Below are positions 37,814-46,947 of a stretch of DNA of 64,000 nucleotides, in pieces. The DNA is taken from NCBI RefSeq assembly GCF_017355885.1, contig NZ_JAFEUU010000010.1, forward strand, positions 62,001 to 126,000, given 5' to 3'. The DNA comes from Sabulicella rubraurantiaca. Lineage in GTDB: Bacteria; Pseudomonadota; Alphaproteobacteria; Acetobacterales; Acetobacteraceae. The notes beneath the pieces are model-generated. The model was not told the DNA's origin and did no database searches. It saw only the letters and a program-made list of their open reading frames with translations. The first letter of the stretch is position 1; every line of letters starts with the position of its first letter. The translations under genes were made by a program, and so were the position numbers.

Positions 37814-39691
37814 ATGCCGAGCGATCTCCTCGCCCCGCAAGAGGGCCTGCCTGAGCCACCGCCCGACGGTCCCGGCCTGTTTGGCGATTCACCCGCCGCG
37901 CCGCCGCCTGCCGCCGCCGAGGCGCCCGCCGCGCCCTATCGCGTCCTTGCCCGCAAGTACCGACCCCAGGCCCTTGACGACCTGATCGGCCAGGAGGCGC
38001 TGGTGCGCGTCCTGCGCAACGCCTTCGCGCGCGGCCGCGTCCACCACGCCTTCCTGCTGACCGGCGTGCGCGGCGTGGGCAAGACGACGACGGCGCGCAT
38101 CATCGCTCGCGCGCTGAACTGCGTCGGCCCCGACGGCCAAGGGGGCCCCACCGCCGACCCGTGCGGTGTCTGCCCCGAGTGCCGCGCCATCATGGCCGAC
38201 CGCCACCCGGACGTGGTGGAGATGGACGCCGCCTCGAATCGCGGCATCGACGACGTGCGCGAGCTGCGCGAGGCGCTGCGCTTCCGTCCGGCCCAGGGAC
38301 GGCAGAAGGTCTTTATCCTGGACGAGGTCCACATGCTGACGGAGCAGGCCTTCAACGCCCTGCTCAAGTCGCTCGAGGAACCGCCGCCCTCCATTACCTT
38401 CATCCTCGCAACCACGGAATTGCGGAAGGTGCCGGTCACCATCCGCTCCCGCTGCCAGACCTTCGCGCTGCGCCGCGTGCCGGAGGAGACGCTGGCGCGC
38501 CACTTCGCCCGCATCGCCGGGCTGGAAGGCGCGCAGGCGGAGCCGGAGGCGCTGGCCATGCTGGCGCGCGCCGCCGATGGCTCGGTGCGTGACGGGTTGT
38601 CGCTGCTCGACCAGGCCATCGCGCTGGCCGGAGCGGATGCGCGCGTCTCGGCCGAATCCGTGCGCGACATGCTCGGCCTCGCCGACCGGTCCCTGGTGCT
38701 GGATCTGGTGGAGGCGTCGCTGCGCGGCGACCTGGCGGCTGCCATGGCGCGGCTGGGCGAGGCGCATGAATGCGGCGCCGAGCCGGTGACGGTGCTGCAG
38801 GACATGCTGGAGCAGATCCACACCCTGTCGCGCTTCGCCGCCATCCCGACGCTGAAGGATGACCCCGCCCTGCCGGAGGCCGAGCGCACGCGTGGCGCGG
38901 AGCTTGCGGCGCGGCTCTCCGTCCCCGCCCTCACTCGCGCCTGGCAGATGGTGCTGAAGGGGATCGAGGAGGTGAATGCCGCCCCCGACCGCCTCGCCGC
39001 GGCGGAGATGGTGCTGATCCGCCTGGCCCATGTCGCGGAAATGCCGACGCCGGGCGACATCCTGAAGCGCCTGGCCGAAGGTGGTGCCGTTCCCGCCGGG
39101 GGCGGCGCCCCCGCGTCCGGCCCCGGCCCGGCGAATGGCGCCCCGGTGTTGCGCGCCGTGGTGAATGGCGCCCCCGTCGCCGAGGCCGCGCCCGCCCCTG
39201 CCCCAGCGCCCCTCGCCGCGCCGACGGAATGGCGCTCGATCGTTGCATTGGCGCATGGCGTGTCGCCGCTGCTGCACGCGCATCTGCTGCACGACGTCCA
39301 TCCGGTGCGCGTGGCGCCGCCGCTCCTGGAGATCCGTGTGCGGCCGCAGGCGCCGCGCGATCTGGGTGCCAAGCTTTCCGCCCTGCTGGAGGAACGGACC
39401 GGCCGGCGCTGGACCGTGGCGCTGAGCAACGAGCCGGGCGGGCCGACCCTGGCCGAGCAATCCGCGACGGCCGAGGCCGGGCGGCGGGAGATGGCGCGCA
39501 ACCACCCGCTCGTCCTCGCCATTCTGGACCTGTTCCCGGGCGCCACGCTGGAGGCGGTGCGCGACGCCGACACCGACGCCTACGGGCTGAAGCCCGCCGC
39601 TCCCTCCGAGGAGGAGGCGGATGCCCTGCCCGATTTCGCACCGCCAGATGCCGAGCCCGTCGGGCTCGACGACATCGCAGAGGAGGATTGA
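37814..39691 (+). CDS. dnaX: DNA polymerase III subunits gamma and tau
   Basis: Clamp-loader ATPase of the replisome. The 625-residue protein has a ~40-residue Pro/Ala N-terminal extension, then the AAA+ module: RVLARKYRPQALDDLIGQE, Walker A GVRGVGKT at 84-91, a four-Cys zinc site in C...CGVCPEC (about 105-125), Walker B and sensor 1 (VFILDEVHMLTEQAFNALLK). An Ala/Pro linker (~420-470) leads to the tau-type C-terminal domain. I see no A-rich slippery site at the gamma/tau boundary, so separate gamma is not evident. It heads the dnaX-ybaB-recR operon. Confidence 0.95.
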   Translation: MPSDLLAPQEGLPEPPPDGPGLFGDSPAAPPPAAAEAPAAPYRVLARKYRPQALDDLIGQEALVRVLRNAFARGRVHHAFLLTGVRGVGKTTTARIIARALNCVGPDGQGGPTADPCGVCPECRAIMADRHPDVVEMDAASNRGIDDVRELREALRFRPAQGRQKVFILDEVHMLTEQAFNALLKSLEEPPPSITFILATTELRKVPVTIRSRCQTFALRRVPEETLARHFARIAGLEGAQAEPEALAMLARAADGSVRDGLSLLDQAIALAGADARVSAESVRDMLGLADRSLVLDLVEASLRGDLAAAMARLGEAHECGAEPVTVLQDMLEQIHTLSRFAAIPTLKDDPALPEAERTRGAELAARLSVPALTRAWQMVLKGIEEVNAAPDRLAAAEMVLIRLAHVAEMPTPGDILKRLAEGGAVPAGGGAPASGPGPANGAPVLRAVVNGAPVAEAAPAPAPAPLAAPTEWRSIVALAHGVSPLLHAHLLHDVHPVRVAPPLLEIRVRPQAPRDLGAKLSALLEERTGRRWTVALSNEPGGPTLAEQSATAEAGRREMARNHPLVLAILDLFPGATLEAVRDADTDAYGLKPAAPSEEEADALPDFAPPDAEPVGLDDIAEED

Positions 39692-40015
39692 GTGAAGAAC
39701 CTGGGCAACATGCTGAAGCAGGCGCAGCAGATGCAGTCGCGCATGCAGGAGATGCAGGCGAAGCTGGAAGCCACCGAGGTGGAAGGCCAGGCCGGGGCCG
39801 GCATGGTCAAGCTGCGTCTCACCGGCAAGGGCGAGCTGAAGCGCGTCACCATCGACCCCTCCCTTGCCACCGCCGAGGATCGCGAGGTGCTGGAGGACCT
39901 GCTGGTCGCCGCCCATGCCGATGCCAAGCAGAAGGTCGAGGCGATGATGGCGGAGGAGATGCAGAAGGCCACCGCCGGCATGTCCCTGCCACCCGGCCTC
40001 AAGCTGCCCTTCTGA
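39692..40015 (+). CDS. ybaB: YbaB/EbfC family nucleoid-associated protein
   Basis: Small dimeric DNA-binding protein, conserved between dnaX and recR in most bacteria. The 107-residue product has the typical [20 protein letters not shown] opening, the [20 protein letters not shown] core and the Met-rich end. The start is GTG 39692, immediately after the dnaX stop, with GGAGGA just upstream inside dnaX. Confidence 0.95.
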   Translation: MKNLGNMLKQAQQMQSRMQEMQAKLEATEVEGQAGAGMVKLRLTGKGELKRVTIDPSLATAEDREVLEDLLVAAHADAKQKVEAMMAEEMQKATAGMSLPPGLKLPF

Positions 40016-40034
40016 CACGGCGCGCGGCGTCGCC

Positions 40035-40622
40035 ATGCGCCCGAATGTCGATCCGGTCGAGCACCTGATCGCGCTGCTGGCCAAGCTGCCGGGGCTTGGC
40101 CGGCGGTCGGCGCGGCGGGCGGCGCTGCGCCTCCTGATGGATCCCGAGACGCGGATGCTGCCGCTGGCCGATGCGCTGCGCAGCGCAGCGGAAGCCGTGA
40201 AGAAGTGCCGCGTCTGCAACAATCTCGACAGCCGCGACCCGTGTTCCATCTGCACCGATCCCGACCGGGACCAGGGGCTGATCTGCGTGGTGGAAGGCGT
40301 GTCCGATTTGTGGGCGCTGGAGCGGGCACACGCACACCAGGGCACGTATCACGTGCTGGGCGGCACGCTGTCCGCTCTCGCGGGCACCGGGCCGGAGGAG
40401 TTGTCCATCGCGCCGCTGCTGCGACGTGCGACCGAGGCGCGCGAGGTCATCCTGGCTCTGCCCGCGACGGTGGAGGGCGCGACGACGGCGCATTACCTCG
40501 CGGAACGGCTGGAGCCGGGCGGGGTGACGGTGACGCGCCTTGCCCAGGGCGTGCCGATCGGCGGGGCGCTGGACGTGCTGGATGACGGGACGCTGGCGGC
40601 GGCGCTGAAGGCGCGGCGCTGA
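40035..40622 (+). CDS. recR: Recombination protein RecR
   Basis: Ring-forming partner of RecO and RecF in recombinational repair. The 195-residue protein has the N-terminal helix-hairpin-helix (LAKLPGLGRRSARRAALRLL), the four-Cys zinc finger (C58, C61, C70, C73) and a Toprim domain (ICVVEGVSDLWALE, then the glycine-containing YHVLGGTLSALAGTGPEEL), ending in the Walker-like VTRLAQGVPIGGALDVLDDGT. It is third in the dnaX-ybaB-recR operon, 19 bp after ybaB. Confidence 0.96.
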   Translation: MRPNVDPVEHLIALLAKLPGLGRRSARRAALRLLMDPETRMLPLADALRSAAEAVKKCRVCNNLDSRDPCSICTDPDRDQGLICVVEGVSDLWALERAHAHQGTYHVLGGTLSALAGTGPEELSIAPLLRRATEAREVILALPATVEGATTAHYLAERLEPGGVTVTRLAQGVPIGGALDVLDDGTLAAALKARR

Positions 40623-40739
40623 AGCGAATCCGTCCGGACGGATTGGCCTCCAGGCTTACGTAGTGTCCCGATGGACGGGGCCTGCTTCCCCTCCCAAGGT
40701 CCGCGCCCTGCTCGGCAGGTGGCCGGAGGGGATCGCAAA

Positions 40740-42191
40740 ATGACACTGTCCTTGCGGCGGCGGCGCACGCTGCTGGCGCTGCCGCTCGCGGCCTCGTTGC
40801 CGCTGGCTGCCCCACGCCGCGCCCTGTCCGCCACCACCCGTCCCGACCCCACGCTGCTGCGCGGCCGCGTCGCGGAGCTGATCGGCCGTGGCGATGCGCG
40901 CCTCGACACCCTCTCGCGGCCGCAGAACCTCGCTTATGCCGGCACGCGGCCCCTCGCCATCGCGCGCTGCGCCGAGCCCGCCCACGTCGCCAGCGCGATC
41001 ACCTGGGCGCAGGAGAACCGCGTTCCCTTCGTCCTGCGCTCCGGCGGGCATTCCTATGCGGGCTGCTCGGTCACGGACGGGCTGCTGGTGGACATGCGGC
41101 CCATGTCCAGGATCCGGGTGGAGCGGGACGGAACCGTGACGCTGGGCGGCGGCGTGCTGAATCACGACGTCTACGCGTCGCTGCGTGCGCATGACCTGAT
41201 GGTGACACATGGGCGCTGCGGCGGCGTGGGAGCCAGCGCCTTCCTGATGGGCGGCGGCATCGGCTTCGCGATGCGCGACCGTGGCATGGGCTGCGATGCC
41301 GTCCGCGCCGTCTCTCTGGTCCTGGCCGACGGCACCGAGGTGCGGGCCAGCGAAGGAGACGAGTTGTTCTGGGCGGTGCGTGGCGGCGGGGGCGGCAATC
41401 TCGGCGCCGCCACGCAATGGATTCTCGCGCCCTTCCCCGCCGAGCCGGTGACCATGTTCGACCTGGCATGGCGTGACGCGGACCCGGCCTTGTTCCTGAC
41501 CCTGGCACGGGCGCTGGAAGCGGCGCCGGACCGGCTCGGTTCCAAGGTCACGGTGTTCGCGCCGGATCGCCGGCATGGCGGAACACCGCGCCTGACCCTC
41601 CTCGGGCAATTGCGCGGGCCGCACGAGGAGGCGATGGCCATCCTCCAGCCCGTGCTGCGCGCACGTCCCGCGACCGGACGCGTCGAGACGATGGCGTACT
41701 GGGACGCGCAGGCCCTGCTCAGCGAGGAGGGCGATCCGGCCTATTACCGGGAAACCTCCCGCTTCACCGGGCACCTCCCCGAGGCCCTGGCGGAAGAGGC
41801 GTTCCGCCGCCTCCGCAACTGGCCCGGCACCTCCGGCGAGGCGCTGTTCAAGATGTTCCAGGTGGGCGGCCGGATCCGCGCCAAGGCGCCGGGCGACACC
41901 GCCTATGTGCACCGCGACGCCGAATGGCTCACCGGCACGGAGATCACCTGGGGCGCGGGGGACTCACCGGCACGCGTCGAGGCGGCGCTGGCCTGGCAGC
42001 GCGCCTTCCACTGGGCGAGCGACGCCCTGGCCGGCGCGCCCGGCGGCTCGTTCCAGAACTTCGTGGACCCGGGGCTCGAAGACCCGGCGGAGGCGTATTA
42101 CGGTGCCAACCGGCAGCGCCTCGCGGCGCTGCGGGCGCGGCTGGACCCGAACGGGGCCTTCGCCCCGCCGCGCCGGCAGGGCATCGCCTGA
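40740..42191 (+). CDS. Exported FAD-binding oxidoreductase, berberine-bridge type
   Basis: A VAO-fold flavoprotein oxidising an unknown small molecule (sugar or aromatic alcohol in relatives). ATG 40740 (GGAGGGG upstream) starts a Tat-like signal MTLSLRRRRTLLALPLAASL. The FAD domain contains RSGGHSYAGCS, whose His is the 8-alpha attachment residue, and THGRCGGVGASAFLMGGGIG, whose Cys is placed as in bicovalently flavinylated enzymes. The C-terminal berberine-bridge segment includes NFVDPGLEDPAEAYYGANRQ and LDPNGAFAPP. 483 residues. It is separated from recR by 117 bp and may have its own promoter. Confidence 0.88.
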   Translation: MTLSLRRRRTLLALPLAASLPLAAPRRALSATTRPDPTLLRGRVAELIGRGDARLDTLSRPQNLAYAGTRPLAIARCAEPAHVASAITWAQENRVPFVLRSGGHSYAGCSVTDGLLVDMRPMSRIRVERDGTVTLGGGVLNHDVYASLRAHDLMVTHGRCGGVGASAFLMGGGIGFAMRDRGMGCDAVRAVSLVLADGTEVRASEGDELFWAVRGGGGGNLGAATQWILAPFPAEPVTMFDLAWRDADPALFLTLARALEAAPDRLGSKVTVFAPDRRHGGTPRLTLLGQLRGPHEEAMAILQPVLRARPATGRVETMAYWDAQALLSEEGDPAYYRETSRFTGHLPEALAEEAFRRLRNWPGTSGEALFKMFQVGGRIRAKAPGDTAYVHRDAEWLTGTEITWGAGDSPARVEAALAWQRAFHWASDALAGAPGGSFQNFVDPGLEDPAEAYYGANRQRLAALRARLDPNGAFAPPRRQGIA

Positions 42192-42194
42192 CGT

Positions 42195-42470
42195 CTAGAG
42201 CACATTGCGTTCGAGCTGATTCGCGAAAGTGCTTCCCCGACGCGGGGGTGATCTGATCCACCCTTTCTGCTGAGCGGAGGCGGCCGGCATGGCGAAGACC
42301 TTGTCCGAGGATCGGCGGGTCCGGGTGATCAGCGCGGTGTCATCGACGCCCACAACACCGCGCTGAACCCCTCCGCTGGACCAAGTCTGCCGACGATATC
42401 CTCGCCTCCATCCAGCGCTTCTGCCTCCGTACCCAACAAATCGGAGGAACTCCGGATTCAGGAGACTAGG
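42195..42470 (+). mobile_element. Remnant of an IS630-family insertion sequence
   Basis: Contains the first ~17 codons and the last ~30 codons of an IS630-type transposase joined together, with the central catalytic part missing. The left boundary is placed at the TAGAGCACATTGCG sequence, which resembles an IS terminal end just after the oxidoreductase stop; no matching right terminal repeat is found, so the extent is approximate. The element cannot transpose on its own. Confidence 0.65.
42289..42469 (+). pseudogene. Truncated IS630-family transposase
   Basis: From ATG 42289 (GGAGG upstream) the frame reads MAKTLSEDRRVRVISAV, the characteristic N-terminus of these transposases, then leaves the family and soon stops. 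In the next frames the DNA encodes IDAHNTALNP and RWTKSADDILASIQRFCLRT, the family's C-terminal end, up to TAG 42467-42469. The DDE catalytic region is absent and there is at least one frameshift, so this is a dead internal-deletion derivative. Confidence 0.7.
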
Positions 42471-43015
42471 GTCTTCGTCGCCCACTTCCTGCATTCCGGC
42501 GCCTTGCGCGGAACCGATGTCGGGGCCTCCTGAGCTTGGCGAGAGGGCAAGTGCGCTGCCGCTATGCTGCCGCCTCCCTCACTTGCCGAATTTGCCGAGG
42601 CATTAGTGACCGCACCCTGCGTCTAAGGCGCTCCGGCGGGCGGCGCCACCCACAGATAAGAGTGTCTGGTCCGCTCCGTGCGCTTGCGCGTGCAGCCGCT
42701 TCGGGCAAGGCGCGCCTCAGAAGCCTGAATGTCGTGACGGCGTCTTTCGCGGCGCAAGCACGGATTTTTCGCAGGCTCGGACGCTAGCCTCAGCCGCAAT
42801 CGCTGCATCACTGAAAGCGGCAGGTTCAGTGATGATCAGAGCCACCCAGCACATCTACTCCTCACTCCACGCCAAGATCTTCATGAGTAAGCATGGTCTT
42901 ATCTGCTTCCATCGTCAGTCATTGTTATGAGACTCAGCCCTACGGGAGGATCGCGGGGAGCGGCTTATTCTGCTATGGGGCTCCCTCGTCCTCGAGAAAA
43001 AGGAAACGTTACTGA
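42470..43015. other. Gene-free spacer with lower G+C, between the IS remnant and the subtilase
   Basis: About 550 bp without a convincing gene: short open frames exist on both strands (for example 42536-42787 plus and 42623-42811 minus), but they lack ribosome-binding sites and normal codon use. The composition shifts toward A+T in 42800-43015. It contains one clear hairpin at 42806-42834 and ends with a purine-rich AAAAAGGAAA sequence that serves as the subtilase ribosome-binding site. The promoter of the subtilase must lie here, but no unambiguous -35/-10 pair stands out. Confidence 0.6.
42806..42834. repeat. Inverted repeat (hairpin) in the spacer
   Basis: CATCACTGAA and TTCAGTGATG form a perfect 10-bp stem around a 9-nt loop. 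It could be a regulatory site for the downstream subtilase, a terminator, or an end of a lost mobile element. Confidence 0.5.
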
Positions 43016-45460
43016 ATGTTGCCTGCAAGACGCCCAAATGACCCACTCTTCTCCTCCCAGTGGTTTCTCGAGAACACCGGCCAGTCGGGCGGAACACCCG
43101 GAATGGATCTCCGTATCACACCGATTTGGTGGGACTACATCGGGCGAGGCATCAAGGTCGGCGTGATCGATGATGGGACGCAGCTGAACCACCCTGACCT
43201 CGCGCCTGGCATCGTCACGGAGCAGACATGGGACGTCACGGCAGGCGTGGTCCCCGGTGGCGGCCCGACGGGGCCCGGTCAGAACCACGGCACCGCCGTC
43301 GCAGGCTTGATCGGTGCACGATGGGACAATGGGACCGGCGGTACGGGCGTCGCTCCGGGCTCACAGCTGACGGTCTACCGCATCAACCTTGGCAGTCCTG
43401 GTGACAACGACCCCTCCCCGCCCGACTCCGAATATGACGACAGTGTAAGCGCCTTTGAGCAGGCGCTGCGCGACAGGGTGGATGTCATCAACAATTCGTG
43501 GGGGTCGGATGCAGCATTTGCGCGGACCATTGCAGCGAATAACTCCCTACAGCCCGAGCTTGCGGCGCTGGCCACCGAGGGGCGCAATGGCCTTGGGACG
43601 ATTGTGCTTTTTGCACAGGGAAATTCCCGCGCGGCCGGCAACGACGGCAACTTAGACAACATCTTGAACGACCATCGCGTCATCGCTGTTGCCGCAGCCG
43701 GGCACGATGGGGTCGTCACTTCTTACTCGACCGCTGGAGCGAACCTCCTCGTCACAGGCTTCGGCGGCGCCTCGACGGGGCAGCTTGGAGGTCGGCCCGG
43801 AAACGGGATGACGACCACTGACCGCACCGGCGCAGACGGCTACACTCCCCTCGATCATACCTTTGGCTTCGACGGGACCTCCGCAGCGACGCCGGTTGTA
43901 AGCGGTGTCGTCGCGCTGATGCTTCAGGCCAACCGGGGCCTCGGTTACCGAGATGTCCAAGAGATCCTGGCTCTCTCGGCTCGTGCGACCGACCTCGGTG
44001 CCGGTAGCTGGGTCACGGGCCACCAAGGCGACTGGAACGGAGGGGGGCAGCGTTTCAGCCGCGACTACGGGTTTGGTGTGGTGGATGCGCATGCCGCAGT
44101 CCGCATGGCGGAAGCTTGGTCCTTCGTGCGACCAACGGCCTCAACTGAGGCTAATCTCCAGAGCGCAAGCGCCTCACTGGCTCTGGGCGACGCAGCCATC
44201 AGCGGTGCGGCAAGCATTTTCGCGATCGATCTCGCAGGCGGCATTGAAGCGGAGCACGTTGAGCTCACGCTGGGGATGGTATCGGCCAATCCGAGCCTCT
44301 TGTCGATTGCCTTGGTTTCGCCGTCTGGGACAGTGATGTCCATGCTCGAAAGTCCTGGCAACGCTATGCTCGTCGATCGCGAATCTGGCGAGGTCGCATT
44401 GCGTGCGTGGCCGGGATCCTTCAAACTCTCGACACCTGGCTTCTGGGGCGAAAAGGCCACAGGCACCTGGAAGATCGCGATCACCGACGGAAGCTCGGCG
44501 GGCTCAACCCTCTCCAACATCTCGCTTCGTGTGTTGGGCGATGCAGCAAGTTCCGACGACCTCGTAGCGGTTACCAATGACTTCGCGGCCCTCCACGCGC
44601 TTGGGGGCCGCAGTACCGTCCTGGGAGACGGGGCTGGTGTCGATACCGTGTTTGGAGCTGCACTCATGGGACCGGCCCGCATGGATCTTTCGGGCGGTCC
44701 TTCCGTCATACAGGGTGTTGGCGTGACCTTTGGAAGCGCCGTAGCGAACTTGGTGTCGGGCGACGGGGATGACGTTCTCATCGGCGATGCCAAGGGGAAT
44801 CTTCTGGTGAGCGGACCAGGGAAGGACGCTCTTTATGGTGGGTCTGGCAGTGATCGCCTCGTGGCAGGGGCCGGCCATGACCTCCTGTCAGGAGGAGCCG
44901 GCAACGACACACTCGAAGGGGGCACTGGCATCGACACCGCGCTGGTCAGTGGTTCTACCCAGAACCTGTTCTTGTCTGTTGTTGATGTGAAAACTCGAAG
45001 CTTTTCGCTCGCCAACGATGAGGGCACCGACCTTCTCAAAGGTGTCGAAGCGCTCCGCCTCGGCGACGGCCGGACGCTGGGAGGCAACCCGGGGCTTAAT
45101 GGAGTTGATGCTCTTTACTACCTCGCGATGAACCCGGACGTGCTGCACGCGGGTGTTGACCCCGCTACGCACTACGCGATCTTCGGATGGCGCGAAGGGC
45201 GCGATCCCTCGGCCTTCTTCTCGACACGAGGTTATCTTGAGGCCTATGGCGACGTGCGCGCTGCGGCAGTCGATCCGCTCAATCACTACATCGTGTATGG
45301 ATGGAACGAAGGGCGCGTTGCCTCCGCCAAGTTCGACACCACGCGCTACCTTTCGACAAACGCAGACGTTGCCGCAGCGGGCATGAATCCGCTTCTGCAT
45401 CTCCTGGGCTTCGGTCTCGACGAAGGGAGAGTCACGGCAATGGACGGGGTCCTTATCTAG
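43016..45460 (+). CDS. Subtilisin-like serine protease (S8) with P-domain, RTX-like repeats and C-terminal triple repeat
   Basis: An 814-residue, probably secreted protease. The S8 domain has Asp (GVIDDGTQLNHPD, near 52), His (GQNHGTAVAGLIG, 91), the oxyanion Asn region (VINNSWG and LFAQGNS) and Ser 289 (FDGTSAATPVVSGVVALML), so the triad is complete. Residues ~385-510 form a P/proprotein-convertase domain (ATGTWKIAITDGS). Around 580-640 there are Ca-binding nonapeptide repeats (GDGDDVLIGDA, LSGGAGNDTLEGGTG). The last ~115 residues hold three repeats like YLEAYGDVRAAAVDPLNHY plus a GWNEGR tail. With no N-terminal signal, type I secretion is inferred. Codon use is less G+C-rich than that of its neighbours, suggesting transfer. 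Confidence 0.9.
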   Translation: MLPARRPNDPLFSSQWFLENTGQSGGTPGMDLRITPIWWDYIGRGIKVGVIDDGTQLNHPDLAPGIVTEQTWDVTAGVVPGGGPTGPGQNHGTAVAGLIGARWDNGTGGTGVAPGSQLTVYRINLGSPGDNDPSPPDSEYDDSVSAFEQALRDRVDVINNSWGSDAAFARTIAANNSLQPELAALATEGRNGLGTIVLFAQGNSRAAGNDGNLDNILNDHRVIAVAAAGHDGVVTSYSTAGANLLVTGFGGASTGQLGGRPGNGMTTTDRTGADGYTPLDHTFGFDGTSAATPVVSGVVALMLQANRGLGYRDVQEILALSARATDLGAGSWVTGHQGDWNGGGQRFSRDYGFGVVDAHAAVRMAEAWSFVRPTASTEANLQSASASLALGDAAISGAASIFAIDLAGGIEAEHVELTLGMVSANPSLLSIALVSPSGTVMSMLESPGNAMLVDRESGEVALRAWPGSFKLSTPGFWGEKATGTWKIAITDGSSAGSTLSNISLRVLGDAASSDDLVAVTNDFAALHALGGRSTVLGDGAGVDTVFGAALMGPARMDLSGGPSVIQGVGVTFGSAVANLVSGDGDDVLIGDAKGNLLVSGPGKDALYGGSGSDRLVAGAGHDLLSGGAGNDTLEGGTGIDTALVSGSTQNLFLSVVDVKTRSFSLANDEGTDLLKGVEALRLGDGRTLGGNPGLNGVDALYYLAMNPDVLHAGVDPATHYAIFGWREGRDPSAFFSTRGYLEAYGDVRAAAVDPLNHYIVYGWNEGRVASAKFDTTRYLSTNADVAAAGMNPLLHLLGFGLDEGRVTAMDGVLI

Positions 45461-46947
45461 ATTTCCTGTCGGATGCGCGGATTGCCCTCGGGCCGGGCCT
45501 GGGGGTCGATCTGGCGCGCGGCGCGCAGGCCGGATTCGATGGCGCCCTCCACCCAGCCCGTCTTCAGCGTCGTGAAGTCGCCAGCGAAATGGATGCGTCC
45601 TTCGGGCTTCTGCCATTCCTGCACCATCCAGGCGCCGCCCAGCGCCGGCCCGCCGAAGGAGCCCTTGATCCAGGGTTGCTCGCTCCAGGCGAACGAATCC
45701 GTGGACAGAACCTCGTCGAACAGGTCCGGCATGTCCTGCCGGAACTGCGCGACGATGGAGGGGGCGCGCTGCTCCTTCGGCAGCGCCAGCACCGCGTCGG
45801 CATTGCTGCCGTTCAGGTAGAAGAACACGCTGCCATGGCCGCCCGGCTCGTTGCCGGTGATGTCGATCACGCGCTCCCAGGGCCGGTCGCCGCCCGCCAT
45901 CGGCCAGCCATGCACGTTGCGCGTCAGCCAGGACGGGGTGCGGGTCTTCGCGATGATTTTCACCGTCCGGTCCCACTCCATCTCCGCGATCATCCGGCGC
46001 TTGCGCGGCGACCAGTGCGGCAGGACCTCCACATCCTCCATGACGCTGAACGGAATGGTGGAGATGACGGCATCGCCGGTGAACTCGCGGCCATCCCGCG
46101 TCGTCACCCGCACCGCTGGGCCGGACTGGTCGATCCGGGCGACGGGCGCGTCCAGCACGAAGCGGTCGCGGCCGATCGCCGCCGCCAGGGCCAGCGGAAG
46201 CCGGCTGTTGCCCCCCTGGATGCGGAACAGGTTCTGGTCGCCGAAGTGATAAGCGAGGTCAGGGATCGCACCCAGGGCCAAGGAGCCGCTGGTGAAGGTG
46301 CCGCCATGCGCGTCCAGCAGCTTGCAGAACACCTCGGAAGCGCCGACACCCCGGATGAGGTCACCGAGCGTCACGTTGCCGAGGCGATCCAGCGAGCCCT
46401 CATCGGGCCAGCGCGAGTCCAGCACCGTGTCGCTGTCCAAGCCCGCCCGGTAGAGATACTGGTTGAGCATGGTGGAAACGCTGACGTTCCGCTCCTCCCG
46501 CGACAGCGGCCAGGGCCAGCTGGCCGGGTTGGCCGCCTCTCCGGTCCTGCCTTCGATCATGTAGCGGGGCAGCCCGTCATTGAGGCTCAGGAGCGGCAGG
46601 CTGAACCGGCGCACATAGGCCAGGACATAGGGCATGTTGGAGCGGAAGTGCCCTCCCCCGGCTTCCGTGAACATGCCATCCCCAAGCGGCACGGAAAGCA
46701 GCCGGCCACCGATGCGGTTCTGGTACTCGATGATCGTCACATCATGGCCGCGCCGGAGCAGGGAAAGGGCAGCGGTCAGCCCTGCCATCCCGGCGCCCAG
46801 CACGAGTACCGCCTTCCGGCCCACGACGCCCTGCGCCACAGCAGGCGAGGCCAGCGCAGCGCCCAGGACGGCACCAGCGCCCTGGAGCCAACCGCGCCGC
46901 GAGACGGGTGCCACCGCAACGCGCGTCAGATCGGTTTCGGTTTCCAT
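45457..46947 (-). CDS. Exported flavin-dependent amine oxidase (NAD(P)-binding/FAD family)
   Basis: FAD-dependent oxidase of an amine or amino acid; substrate unknown. ATG 46947 follows GGGGAGAGAACG. The N-terminus carries a Tat signal (SRRGWLQGAGAVLGAALASP, then AVAQG), followed by the dinucleotide-binding motif VLVLGAGMAGLTAALSLLRR, then EYQNRIGGRLLS and EAGGGHF as in monoamine oxidases. The C-terminal FAD segment is GRIHFAGDFTTLKTGWVEGA. 496 residues. It converges on the subtilase gene, and the two stop codons share the palindrome CTAG, so their 3' ends overlap by 4 bp. Confidence 0.88.
   Translation of the reverse strand: METETDLTRVAVAPVSRRGWLQGAGAVLGAALASPAVAQGVVGRKAVLVLGAGMAGLTAALSLLRRGHDVTIIEYQNRIGGRLLSVPLGDGMFTEAGGGHFRSNMPYVLAYVRRFSLPLLSLNDGLPRYMIEGRTGEAANPASWPWPLSREERNVSVSTMLNQYLYRAGLDSDTVLDSRWPDEGSLDRLGNVTLGDLIRGVGASEVFCKLLDAHGGTFTSGSLALGAIPDLAYHFGDQNLFRIQGGNSRLPLALAAAIGRDRFVLDAPVARIDQSGPAVRVTTRDGREFTGDAVISTIPFSVMEDVEVLPHWSPRKRRMIAEMEWDRTVKIIAKTRTPSWLTRNVHGWPMAGGDRPWERVIDITGNEPGGHGSVFFYLNGSNADAVLALPKEQRAPSIVAQFRQDMPDLFDEVLSTDSFAWSEQPWIKGSFGGPALGGAWMVQEWQKPEGRIHFAGDFTTLKTGWVEGAIESGLRAARQIDPQARPEGNPRIRQEI

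Noticed and set aside
42536-42787. Possible 83-residue gene in the spacer before the subtilase
   Set aside because: No ribosome-binding site, Arg-rich shadow-like composition, and an overlapping open frame on the other strand of equal quality.
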